Below are positions 8,763 through 18,100 of a DNA stretch of 64,000 nucleotides, piece after piece. The position numbers were made by a program, and so were the translations under genes. The notes below the pieces were generated by a model, which worked only from the letters and a program-made list of their open reading frames with translations, had not been told where the DNA came from and did no database searches. The stretch is from positions 124,001-188,000 of the forward strand of contig NZ_JAEPOL010000005.1 in assembly GCF_017642925.1 (NCBI RefSeq). The letters run 5' to 3'. Each line of letters begins with the position of its first letter. Position 1 is the first letter of the stretch. The stretch is from Maricaulis sp. Its GTDB lineage: Bacteria; Pseudomonadota; Alphaproteobacteria; Caulobacterales; Maricaulaceae.

Positions 8763-9599
8763 CTACTCGCTCTTCGCGCCGGTGAGACGCCCCAGTTTCG
8801 ACCAGTAGCTGACCGGCCAGACCCGCTCGATCAGCGCCATGGTGTGCGCATCGCGCCCGACGAGAATGCGCGGCTTTCGCCGCTCCACACCGCGCAGGAT
8901 GATCCGCGCCGCTTCGGGCGGCGGCATCACCAGCAGGCGCCGCGCCCGTTCGCGCCCTTCGGAAACTTCCATATTGCTCGCATCCGCCGGCATCCGCGCG
9001 CTCTCCGCGATCTGTGTCGCGACGCCGCCGGGATGGACGACCGTCACCCCCACTCCCGACCGCTCCATGGCCAGCTCGTGCCGCAGCGCATTGGAAAAAC
9101 CGCGCAGGGCGAACTTCGCGGCGGAATAGGCCGTCTGCCCGGGCGGCGAGATAATTCCGAATATGCTCGACGTGTTGACGATCTGGGCTGGAGCGGACCG
9201 TTCCATCAGCGGCAGCAGGGCACGCGTGAGGCGCACCGGCGCATGGAAATTGATCTCCATCAGCCAGTCGAAATCGGTGTCCGTCACACGGTCAAAAGTT
9301 CCGCCGAGAGCAACACCGGCATTGTTGAACAGGAGATGCAGCGGGTCGTCCCCGCCAGCGACCTCGGCCGAAAAAGCCGCAACTGCTTCACGGTCCGACA
9401 GATCGAGCGCCCGGGTCCTAACCGTCACGCCGGAGCCAGCAAGCTCTGCCGCGAGCGCTTTGAGACCGGCGGAATTCACGTCGACCAGGAGAAGGTCGGT
9501 ACCGCGTCCGGCAAGATCGCGCGCGAGTGCAGCGCCGATGCCGCTGGCCGCGCCTGTAATCAGCGCGCGACGGCCGACGAATTCGAAACGGCCGCTCAT
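8763..9599 (-). CDS. Short-chain dehydrogenase/reductase (SDR)
   Basis: 278 residues starting MSGRFEFVGRRALITGAASGIG. The ATG overlaps the monooxygenase stop by 4 bases (ATGA). Cofactor motif TGAASGIG, NNAG at the middle, then the catalytic Ser (NTSSIFG) and YSAAK. Classical SDR of about 250-280 residues with a basic C-terminal tail. It likely interconverts an alcohol and a ketone with NAD(P); in this operon the ketone could feed the Baeyer-Villiger enzyme (inference). Confidence 0.9.
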   Translation of the reverse strand: MSGRFEFVGRRALITGAASGIGAALARDLAGRGTDLLLVDVNSAGLKALAAELAGSGVTVRTRALDLSDREAVAAFSAEVAGGDDPLHLLFNNAGVALGGTFDRVTDTDFDWLMEINFHAPVRLTRALLPLMERSAPAQIVNTSSIFGIISPPGQTAYSAAKFALRGFSNALRHELAMERSGVGVTVVHPGGVATQIAESARMPADASNMEVSEGRERARRLLVMPPPEAARIILRGVERRKPRILVGRDAHTMALIERVWPVSYWSKLGRLTGAKSE

Positions 9600-11107
9600 T
9601 CTGCCACATCCCGGCGCAGGGCCGTGTGCGAGAGACGCGGCGTGTATTCGCCCGCGTTGGCAAAGCGCATATGGCCGTCCTCCAGCCGGCCATAGCGGAT
9701 CGCCAGCATATCCCGGATATAGTTCTGATAGGTGCGCCAAGGGGCGACCGAGCCTTGCTTGGGTAGATGCGGCAGGGCGCGCTGCACATACCCCGAGGAG
9801 AAGTCGAGCAGCGGCGCCGGCTGCAGATCGTCCGGCGGGATCGGCACCGCGATCTCGGCACCGGTACGTTCCATATAGTTGAGCATCCGGCAGACCCGTT
9901 CGCAGGTCAGATCCACCTTCAGCGTCCAGGACGCATTGGTATAGCCAAACGCCAGCGCCAGGTTCGGCATATTGCCCAGCATCATGCCGCGATAGGTGAA
10001 GAGCTCGGCGGGTGTGACCGGCACCCCGTCAAGACTGAGGCGCGACCCGCCGGCCAGCTGCATGTCCAGACCTGTTGCGGGAACGATGATATCAGCCTCG
10101 ATCTCGGCGCCGGACTTCAGGCGGATGCCGGTCTTCGTGAAACACTCGATATGATCGGTCACGATCGAGGCTGAACCGGTACGCAGGGCCTCGAAAAAAT
10201 CCCCGTCCGGCGCGAGGCAGAAACGCTGGTCCCACGGATTATAATGCGGGGTGAAATGGGTCTCGACGTCGAAATCCTCGCCCAGCTCCTCGCGGACATG
10301 CTTGATCACCTGGCGTTTGACGAAGGCCGGGAAACGCTTTGACAACTGGTAGACATAGATCGACAGCGCGATGTTCTTCATTCGGGCGATCAGGTAGGCC
10401 AGCTTACTGGGCAGGACACGCTGAAGCGCGTCGGCCAGGCCGTCGCGGGAAGGGCGCGCAGCGATATAGGTCGGCGATCGCTGCAGCATTGTCACATGGG
10501 CAGCGCTCTGCGCCATCGCCGGGACCAGCGTTACCGCCGTAGCTCCCGAGCCGATAATCACCACGCGCTTGCCGGAATAGTCGAGGTCTTCCGGCCAGAG
10601 CTGGGGATGCACGATCTCGCCACCGAAATCGCCCTGGCCGGGGAAGTCCGGCATATAGCCTTGCTCGTAGCGGTAATAGCCGGAGCACAGCATCAGGAAA
10701 CGGCAGTCGAACTCGACGCGCTTGCCGTCATGCTCCGCCGTGACCGTCCACAGCGCCTTGTCGCTGTCCCAGTTTGCCCCGACGACACGATGGCCATAGC
10801 GGATATGCGTGTCGATACCGTTCTCGCTGGCCGTAGTCTCGATATAGTCGCGAATGGCCGGTCCATCAGCGAACACCTTGCCGCCAGTCCACGGCCGGAA
10901 GGCATAGCCGAACGTGTACATGTCGCTGTCAGAGCGGATGCCGGGATAGCGGAACAGATCCCACGTCCCGCCCATCGCCGCGCGCGACTCCAGGATCATG
11001 TAGCTGCGTTCGGGGCAGCGCGCCTGCAGGTGATAGGCCGCGCCGACCCCGGACAGACCCGCGCCGACAATCACCACATCCAGCACATCGCTTTTTGCTT
11101 CGCTCAT
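9596..11107 (-). CDS. Baeyer-Villiger-type flavin monooxygenase
   Basis: 503 residues from MSEAKSDVLDVV; the frame stays open much further upstream (to about 12211), but that part is antisense to the Old Yellow Enzyme gene. FAD-binding VGAGLSGVGAAYHL lies near residues 14-27, a second Rossmann motif is IIGSGATAV, and FGGEIVHPQLW near residue 155 fits the Baeyer-Villiger fingerprint FxGxxxHxxxW. Close in plan to EthA-like ketone monooxygenases that insert oxygen next to a carbonyl using NADPH. First gene of an operon with SDR and hydrolase. Confidence 0.9.
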   Translation of the reverse strand: MSEAKSDVLDVVIVGAGLSGVGAAYHLQARCPERSYMILESRAAMGGTWDLFRYPGIRSDSDMYTFGYAFRPWTGGKVFADGPAIRDYIETTASENGIDTHIRYGHRVVGANWDSDKALWTVTAEHDGKRVEFDCRFLMLCSGYYRYEQGYMPDFPGQGDFGGEIVHPQLWPEDLDYSGKRVVIIGSGATAVTLVPAMAQSAAHVTMLQRSPTYIAARPSRDGLADALQRVLPSKLAYLIARMKNIALSIYVYQLSKRFPAFVKRQVIKHVREELGEDFDVETHFTPHYNPWDQRFCLAPDGDFFEALRTGSASIVTDHIECFTKTGIRLKSGAEIEADIIVPATGLDMQLAGGSRLSLDGVPVTPAELFTYRGMMLGNMPNLALAFGYTNASWTLKVDLTCERVCRMLNYMERTGAEIAVPIPPDDLQPAPLLDFSSGYVQRALPHLPKQGSVAPWRTYQNYIRDMLAIRYGRLEDGHMRFANAGEYTPRLSHTALRRDVAE

Positions 11108-11278
11108 CTGGCTCCCCGTCCTGTACAGCCGCAAAAAGTGAACACTGTTTCTGGCAAAGCGCAAGCGTGTGGACCGGGACACACGACGATTCCGAATATT
11201 CGAAATGCACACCCGGGACTCGATTCTGCGGAGGAATTGTCTAACTGCTCTGATCAACGGTTTGTCGAGGAGAAGAAT

Positions 11279-12379
11279 ATGACCGACACAAAGGCGCTCT
11301 TCCGCCCTTTTTCGCTGGGCTCGCTGGAGCTCAGCAATCGTATCGTGATGGCGCCGATGACGCGCTCGAAGAGCCCGGGCGGCATTCCGGGCGAACCGGT
11401 CGTCGAATACTATCGCCGCCGTGCCGCCAACGCGGTTGGCCTGATCATCACCGAAGGTACGACGGTCGACCGCCCCGGCGCCAGCTTCGACCCGGCCATA
11501 CCGAACTTTCATAACCCCGACTCCCTGACCGGCTGGCGCAAGGTCGTGGACGCCGTGCATGCCGAAGGCGGCAAGATCGCGCCGCAGCTGTGGCATGTCG
11601 GCCTGGCGCGCCGCCCGGGAACCGGTCCGCACCCGGACGCCGCATCCGACAGCCCGTCCGGCGTTCTGCCCAATGGCAAGCAGATCGGCGAGCCGATGAC
11701 CGCCGAAGACATTACCGACACGATCTCCGCCTTTGCGAAGGCCGCAAAGGCCGCCGCCGAAATCGGCTTCGACGCCATCGAGCTGCACGGCGCGCATGGT
11801 TATCTGCTCGACCAGTTCTTCTGGGACGGCACCAACAAGCGCGACGACCGTTTCGGCGGTGGACTGATTGAGCGCACCACCATCGTCCAGGAGATCGTCC
11901 GGGCGGTGCGCGCGGAAATCCCGGCCGACCTGCCGCTCATCCTTCGCTTCTCGCAATGGAAGCAGCAGGACTACAATGCCCGCCTGGCCCAGACCCCGGA
12001 CGAGCTGGAAGCCTTCCTTGCGCCCCTGTCTGACGCCGGCGTCGACATCTTCCATGCCTCCACCCGCCGCTTCTGGATTCCCGAGTTCGAGGGGTCCGAT
12101 CTCAACCTGGCCGGTTGGACGAAAAAGCTCTCCGGCAAGCCGGCCATCACCGTTGGCTCGGTCGGCCTCAACTCCGACTTCCTCGGCGCCTTCATGGGCG
12201 AAAACTCGCAAGCCTCGTCGATCGACAGCCTGATCGAGCGCCTTGAAAACGATGAGTTCGACCTGGTGGCTGTCGGCCGCGCATTGATCAGCGATCCGGA
12301 ATGGGCCGCAAAGGTCCGCGATGGCCGCCTCGACGAACTCAGCGACTTCGACGCAGAGAAGCTGAAGGAACTGGTCTAG
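11279..12379 (+). CDS. NADH:flavin oxidoreductase, Old Yellow Enzyme family (NemA-like)
   Basis: 366 residues beginning MTDTKALFRPFSLGSLELSN, preceded by GAGGAG 5-7 bases upstream. FMN TIM-barrel ene-reductase: MAPMTRSKS near the start, QLWHVGLARRP, and ELHGAHGYLLDQFFWDGTNKR near residue 165, plus the FMN phosphate site AVGRALISDPEWA near the end. It reduces activated C=C bonds or nitro compounds with NAD(P)H. It is divergent from the monooxygenase operon across 171 bases. Its stop shares the CTAG tetranucleotide with the flagellin stop on the other strand. Confidence 0.93.
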   Translation: MTDTKALFRPFSLGSLELSNRIVMAPMTRSKSPGGIPGEPVVEYYRRRAANAVGLIITEGTTVDRPGASFDPAIPNFHNPDSLTGWRKVVDAVHAEGGKIAPQLWHVGLARRPGTGPHPDAASDSPSGVLPNGKQIGEPMTAEDITDTISAFAKAAKAAAEIGFDAIELHGAHGYLLDQFFWDGTNKRDDRFGGGLIERTTIVQEIVRAVRAEIPADLPLILRFSQWKQQDYNARLAQTPDELEAFLAPLSDAGVDIFHASTRRFWIPEFEGSDLNLAGWTKKLSGKPAITVGSVGLNSDFLGAFMGENSQASSIDSLIERLENDEFDLVAVGRALISDPEWAAKVRDGRLDELSDFDAEKLKELV

Positions 12380-13218
12380 CGGAACAGCTGCAACAGGGCT
12401 TGCGGCGCACGGTTCGCGATAGACAGGGCCTGGATGCCGAGCTGTTGCTTCACCTGGAGCGCCTGCAGTTCGGCCGCCGCCTTGGCCATGTCCACATCGA
12501 CAAGATTGCCGATGCCCTTTTCCAGGGCGTCGGTGAGCTTGTCGGTGAAGCTGCTCTGGATCTCCAGCCGCTTCGATGCAGACCCCAGGCGGGCCAGCAC
12601 GGCGCCGATATTGTCGATGGAACTGTCGAGTTCGGAAATCGCCAGATCGGCGTTCACGAATGCGCTGATCGTGGCGTCCTCGGAGAGGATGATATTGGTC
12701 CCCGGCCCGCCCGGCGGCCCATAGGAGAGGTCCTCGGCCGCGAAGGTAATCCGGCTGCTGCCATCGTCATTGGCAAGCACAGACAGGTCGTCGCCCCCCG
12801 ACTTGATCATGTTGATGCCGTTGAATTCGGCGTTCGCGATAATCGTCTTGATCTGGTCGCGCAGCTGGACGAAGTCCTCGTTCAACGCATTGCGGCTCTG
12901 CTGGTCCAGGCTGCGGTCCGAGGCCGCAAGCGCCTTCTCCCGCATCTCGATCAGAATGTCCGAAATGGATTCGCTCGCCGCGATTGCGACATCGACCACG
13001 CTCGTTCCGCGGTCCAGCGACTGCTTGACGACATTGTAGCCGGCCACCTTGGCCCGCATGCCCTGGGCGATCGCGTAGATCGCGCCATTATCCTTGGCAG
13101 ACGAGACCTTGAGGCCCGTGCTGATCTGGCGCTGAACCACTTCGAGACGTGCATTCGTCTCGCGCAGATTCTGCAGCGCGATCATCGCACCGGCATTGGT
13201 GTTGACCGAGAAGGTCAT
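12376..13218 (-). CDS. Flagellin
   Basis: 280-residue filament protein, the length of Caulobacter flagellins. The N-terminal D0/D1 region (VNTNAGAMIALQNLRETN) and the C-terminal one (QVKQQLGIQALSIANRAPQ, ending LLQLF) are intact, and the variable middle is short. The start at 13218 is set by AGAAGGAGA upstream. No signal peptide, as expected for type III flagellar export. It is an isolated flagellin, with no flagellar gene beside it. A sigma54-like promoter lies at 13282-13297. Confidence 0.96.
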   Translation of the reverse strand: MTFSVNTNAGAMIALQNLRETNARLEVVQRQISTGLKVSSAKDNGAIYAIAQGMRAKVAGYNVVKQSLDRGTSVVDVAIAASESISDILIEMREKALAASDRSLDQQSRNALNEDFVQLRDQIKTIIANAEFNGINMIKSGGDDLSVLANDDGSSRITFAAEDLSYGPPGGPGTNIILSEDATISAFVNADLAISELDSSIDNIGAVLARLGSASKRLEIQSSFTDKLTDALEKGIGNLVDVDMAKAAAELQALQVKQQLGIQALSIANRAPQALLQLFR

Positions 13219-13281
13219 GCTGTCTCCTTCTGAGACGCCGCAACGAGGCTTCCCGCGAATACTTCGCGTGGTCATATGCTA

Positions 13282-13297
13282 TGCAAGATCTGCGCCA
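13282..13297 (-). promoter_or_regulatory. Sigma54 (-24/-12) promoter of the flagellin gene
   Basis: On the minus strand TGGCGC, five bases, then TTGCA. This matches the sigma54 consensus TGGCAC-N5-TTGCA in all but one base and keeps the invariant GG and GC with the right spacing. Transcription would begin near 13270, giving a leader of about 50 bases. Caulobacter late flagellin genes use the same type of promoter with the activator FlbD; an activator site was not located. Confidence 0.8.
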
Positions 13298-13408
13298 CGC
13301 GACGCCCCAGGCAGGCCTTGCATCGTCGCCGGCCACGCGCGCCGGAACAGGCAAGACCTGCCGGGCTTTCGGGAAATTTCTGCCGCACCGGCAATTCTTA
13401 CCGGGCCG

Positions 13409-15067
13409 TCAGAGCGGGCTGGCACGCTCGACAATCGCAGCGGCATCGAGCTGACCGGTCAGTGCGCCATACGCAAAGCTGCGGTGATCCGGATCCAGCC
13501 GCGCGGCACAGAAACCGTCAAAGACATAATCCGGCGATGCGTGGTGCAGGGCCGCGGCCTGAAGGCCCAGCGCGACACCTTCAGCGAAGGCTCGCGCCGT
13601 CGCTTCCCCCAGAACACCCGGTTTGAACCAGTCGTCCAGCCGCTGGAGGTGGGCGTCGTAGAAGCGGTTGATACCACGCACCGCCACGAGCTCGGCGCGA
13701 ACAGCTTCCAGACTGTCGGGCTCCCGGCCCAGCGCCCGCAACACGTCCAGCGCGATGACATTGCCCGAACCTTCCCAGATGGCGTTAAGCGGCGATTGCC
13801 GGTAGAGGCGCGGCATCGGCCCTTCCTCCACAAATCCCGCGCCGCCGTGACACTCGAGCGCCTCGTAGACGAGCCCCGGTTGACGCTTGCACACCCAGTA
13901 TTTTGCGATCGGCGTGGCCAGCCGCATGAAGGCCGCCTCGCCTACCGACGCCTCCGCCCGGTCGAAACTGTGCGCCAGACGCAGCCCCAGCGCGACCGCC
14001 GCTTCCGCCTCCAGCGCCAGATCCGCCAGCACGGCTTTCATCGCCGGCTGGTCGACGAGCTTCATCTGGAAAGCGGTACGGTGCTCGGCATGCCAGAGCG
14101 CCTGCGCCAGTGCAGCCCGCATGCCGCCCGCCGAGCCCAGGATACAATCGAGCCGCGTGTGCTGGACCATGTCGATGATCGTGCGCACGCCCCGGCCTTC
14201 ATCCCCGACTCGCCGCGCCCAGGCGCCATGATACTCGATCTCCGAGGACGCGTTGGAGCGGTCGCCCAGCTTGTCCTTGAGACGCATGATATGCATCGCA
14301 TTGCGCGTACCGTCTGGCCGCCAGCGCGGTACGAGGAAGCAGGTCAGCCCGCCCTCGGCCTGGGCCAGGGTCAGGAAGGCATCGCCCATCGGGGCGGAGC
14401 AGAACCATTTGTGCCCGGTCAGTTCGTACTCGCCCGCTCCGCCCGCGGGCACAGCCCGTGTGGTGTTGGCGCGAACATCGGAACCGCCCTGCTTCTCCGT
14501 CATGGCCATGCCGAAGGTGACGCCGGCCTTTTCCTCCGCCGGAATGAAGCGCGGATCATAGCGACCGGCCGCAATCCGCGGTTCCCATTCAGCCGCGATA
14601 GCCGGCTCGGCCCGCAGCGCCGGCACGGCGGCATAGGTCATCGACATCGGGCAGACGACGCCGGCATCCGCCTGCGTCATCAGATAGAGCATGGACGCAT
14701 GCAGCACATGCCCGGCTTCGCCCTCAGTCCAGGCCGCCGAGGACAGACCGGCATCCAGTCCCAGCCGCATCAGCTCGTGATAGGCCGGATGAAACTCGAC
14801 CTCGTCCAGACGGTGCCCGTAGCGATCGAAAGCTTTCAGTTTTGGCGGGCTCTCGTTGGCGCGGCGTGCCCAGTCGACCGTTTCGGCCGCACCGCACCGC
14901 GCACCCATCGCAGACAACCGTTCGGCGTGCGCATCGCCCCCCGCCGCAACCAGCGCCGACTGCAACGCGCGATCGCTCTTGCACAGATTGACGTCCTCGA
15001 AGGGCGGCGGCTGGTTGGTGACGGTATGGGTCGCCAGTTCGGTGTGGGGTTTGTAAGGCGCTGTCAT
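13409..15067 (-). CDS. aidB: AidB-type acyl-CoA dehydrogenase
   Basis: 552 residues, long for an acyl-CoA dehydrogenase and normal for AidB. It opens with HTVTNQPPPFEDVNL and has the FAD-binding motif GMAMTEKQGGSDVRANTT near residue 193, both typical of AidB. The C-terminal extension of about 100 residues, which binds DNA in the E. coli protein, is present. In E. coli it belongs to the adaptive response to alkylating agents. No ada gene is near and no Ada site was recognised, so regulation here is unknown. Confidence 0.88.
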   Translation of the reverse strand: MTAPYKPHTELATHTVTNQPPPFEDVNLCKSDRALQSALVAAGGDAHAERLSAMGARCGAAETVDWARRANESPPKLKAFDRYGHRLDEVEFHPAYHELMRLGLDAGLSSAAWTEGEAGHVLHASMLYLMTQADAGVVCPMSMTYAAVPALRAEPAIAAEWEPRIAAGRYDPRFIPAEEKAGVTFGMAMTEKQGGSDVRANTTRAVPAGGAGEYELTGHKWFCSAPMGDAFLTLAQAEGGLTCFLVPRWRPDGTRNAMHIMRLKDKLGDRSNASSEIEYHGAWARRVGDEGRGVRTIIDMVQHTRLDCILGSAGGMRAALAQALWHAEHRTAFQMKLVDQPAMKAVLADLALEAEAAVALGLRLAHSFDRAEASVGEAAFMRLATPIAKYWVCKRQPGLVYEALECHGGAGFVEEGPMPRLYRQSPLNAIWEGSGNVIALDVLRALGREPDSLEAVRAELVAVRGINRFYDAHLQRLDDWFKPGVLGEATARAFAEGVALGLQAAALHHASPDYVFDGFCAARLDPDHRSFAYGALTGQLDAAAIVERASPL

Positions 15068-15146
15068 GACGCGACATCCGTTGCTGCGGAGCTGTCAGTC
15101 TACACCAATCGCCAGATCACGCAGCAGCAGCGCCCCAGAACACAAG

Positions 15147-15173
15147 CGGCCGGGCACTCGAGGCGCCCGGCCG
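15147..15173 (-). terminator. Hairpin after the subtilase gene, weak terminator candidate
   Basis: A perfect 9-bp GC stem (15147-15155 with 15165-15173) with a 9-base loop follows the subtilase stop by 26 bases. There is no T run on the minus strand, so termination would be weak or rho-assisted. Confidence 0.45.
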
Positions 15174-15198
15174 TTCGTTCATTGACATTCCGACCTGA

Positions 15199-18100
15199 TC
15201 AGTCGGCAGCTGAATCGGCGTCGAAGCCGAGATCGGACAGGCCACCCGCGCTGGTCGTCACCAACCGCCGCATCGTCAATCCGGCATTTACGTCGTCCTC
15301 GTCCGCAACGACGCGGAAAAGAACGTCAGCACGTCCGAAACTGCCGCAATCGGCGAAATCCGACGGGAGGATAACGAAGTCACCCTCGCCGGACCGCGCC
15401 GCGCGAATGGTCAGCGAACAGTCGAAATAGGAGCCGATGCCGGACCCCGCCGTCGCATTCATGAGTGCGACATCGACCCGGTACGGCGCGCCGCTGGCCA
15501 GCCCGCTGATGCGGAATGAACTCATCGTCGTTCCATTGGCATCCTCGACCCAGTCAAACGGACCGAATGACACTGCGCCAAGTCCCGACGGAGCTCCGTT
15601 CGGGACGTTGGACGCAGTCGCGTTGGAGCCCGGCGTATGATCAAAACCAAAATCGGTCAGATCCCGGCTTGGCCCGATGGCAAACCGGCGCATCATCAGC
15701 CCTTGCGGCACATCCGTCTTGAGACCACGGATCCGGAAAACAAGGTCCGCCTGCCCAAACGCGCCGCAATCGCCGAGGTCCGACTGCGTGACAAGGTATT
15801 CTTGGCCGTTCTTGCGCTCCGGACGAATGGTCAATGAGCAATCGGCGAAGGTCCCGTTATAGCCGGCAGCCTGCGCCGACCGGATTGCCAGATCGATCTG
15901 GGTGGGCAGCCCGGTCTCGAAGCCGACAATCCGGAAAATGCTCGACAGGCCGGCAGAACTGTCGCCAGTCCACTCGAACGGTCCGAAGGCGGCCTGTCCA
16001 TGCGTGGCATCGAGCGAGACAAAGGTAGAAAATGCGCTGCTCTCCTGATCGAAAGCAAAATCAGTCAGACCGCCGCTCAATGCGGTGGCGAACCGTCGCA
16101 TCGCGAGCCCGTTCGAGACGTCAGTCGAGTCTGCAGAAATGCGGAACGTCAGGTCACCACGAACAAAGTTGCCGCAAGCGGCCAGATCAGAGCCGAAAAT
16201 CAGATACTCAGAGCCGTTGTACCGGGTTCCGAGGATGTTCAGCGCGCAGTCCGAGAACGCCCCGGCATAACCATCCGAAGCGGCATTATCGATAGCAACG
16301 AAGATTGAGGTGGGAATGGCTGTTCCAAGCCCCGATATCCGGAATGCACTGCCGGTAAAGGCATTTGCATCGCCGGTCCATTCGAACGGTCCGAAATCGG
16401 CATTCGCCAGGGCGGCCGGCGCAGCTGCTGCGGGTTCATCAGGAACCGTGTCGGCCCGGGCCCAAATGCTGTCTTCTGCAAGAGCAACAAATCCGGCATC
16501 GCTTTCAAGGCCCGGCCCGGACTGCGCCGACGTCTCGGAAGAACTAGTGCCTTCGGCGTCAAAGCTGAAATCCGTCATCCCGCCAAGACTGTTCGTCGCG
16601 AAACGACGCATCCGGATGCCTTCCGTGATATCGGCCTGCTCGGCAAAAATGCGGAAAGTCAGATCGGCGCGACGGAAATTACCGCACTCGGCCAGATCGG
16701 TGTTTGTGATGATGTATTCGCCCCTGTTGTACCGGCCGGGCTGGACGGTTAGGCTGCAGTCACTGAAATCACCACTGTACGCGCCGAATGCCGTATTCGA
16801 GAGAGCGACACTGATCGCCGTCGGCAAGCCGGTATCCAGCCCGGTTATCCGGAATACATTTTGCGAAACAGCAGAGGCATCACCGGCCCAGGGATAGGGC
16901 CCGAGTTCAGCAACGGCGCCAGTTTGCTCGACTTGGATCGAGACGGGTATGGACATGGTCTGACCGTTCGAGGTCAAGGTCACACGGCCAGAGTCTGCGA
17001 AAACTGGCAGATTGCCCATATCCACACTCAACTCCAGCGTTCTGCTACTACCTGCCGGGATGCTAAAACTGCCGGAGTTGGTGTCTATCCAGGCCGGAGT
17101 CGACGAGACTGTCACCGACCGAGCGCTACCTGTCGTATTCTCCAGCTGATATAATTTGGTCCCAAATGAAGTTGGGTCCCCAGACTCGCCACTCACGCGA
17201 TAGGCCTCCGCGGGGGTCAGCTCAACGCCGCCAGCCAGAACACCACCGTCCTGCAGCATTTCGTAAGCTGCACCGACGTCGATGCGGGAGCGTGTGATCC
17301 CGTTGTCCGGGTCCGTCACCTGCATCCCGGTAAACTGCAGCGCGGTCAGGATTTCATCGACCGTCGCACTTGGAAAACCATCCCGCAGCGCTGCGAACGC
17401 GCCCGCAACGTGCGGTGTAGCCATCGAAGTACCCGAGCTTTGCGCAAACCAGTGGCAGAACCCCTCCGAGTTCGGCTCATCGTCTTGGATAATACAGTTT
17501 TCGCCCGTCGGCGGTTCTTCCGACTGCCAGGCGGCCATGATCGAAGACCCCGGAGCCAGGAGGTCGACCAGTTCGGACGAGTTCGAAAAGCTGGATATCT
17601 CGTCGTTCTTGGTCGTCGATCCGACCGTGATTGCCTCCGGGATACAGGACGGCGAGCTGACGGCATCGAGGAAGCGTTCATTCCCTGAGGCGATCACCGT
17701 CGCCACGCCGGCCGTGTGCAGGCTGACAACGATATTCCGAAGCGTATGCGCCGTACAGGCAGATGAATATTCCCCGCCCCCGAGACTCATATTGACCGCG
17801 GCAAGATTGAGCGTGTTGCGATTATCGTAAAGCCATTCCAGAGCCGCCAGCTGGTCTGACTGGTAGCTCAGTATGCAGGGATCGTCGCTGTCCTCGCACT
17901 CGTCCGCCTCAAAGCGGCTGAAAACATTTACCGCCACGATGTCTGAGGCGCGGGCGACACCATTTAGCGTGCGGCCTCCCGACAGGTTCACCGTCCGTCC
18001 GGCAGCCGTCGAGGCGACGTGTGTGCCGTGGAAACATCCATCCGTGCCGGTCTCCGGCGCCCGGGCGATATCATCCTCGACACAGGAGTCGCCCGAATCG

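Noticed and set aside
9596-12211. An 871-residue minus-strand reading of the monooxygenase
   Set aside because: The N-terminal 368 residues are antisense to the Old Yellow Enzyme gene; the real start is MSEAKSDVLDVV at 11107, before VGAGLSG.
13196-15430. A 744-residue plus-strand frame opposite aidB
   Set aside because: It overlaps aidB, the flagellin start and the end of the subtilase on the opposite strand and has no recognisable domain; the AidB motifs on the minus strand are unambiguous.
15202-16905. Repeats in the subtilase as a CRISPR-like array
   Set aside because: They are coding repeats of about 120 codons and not short direct repeats with spacers; no cas gene is present.
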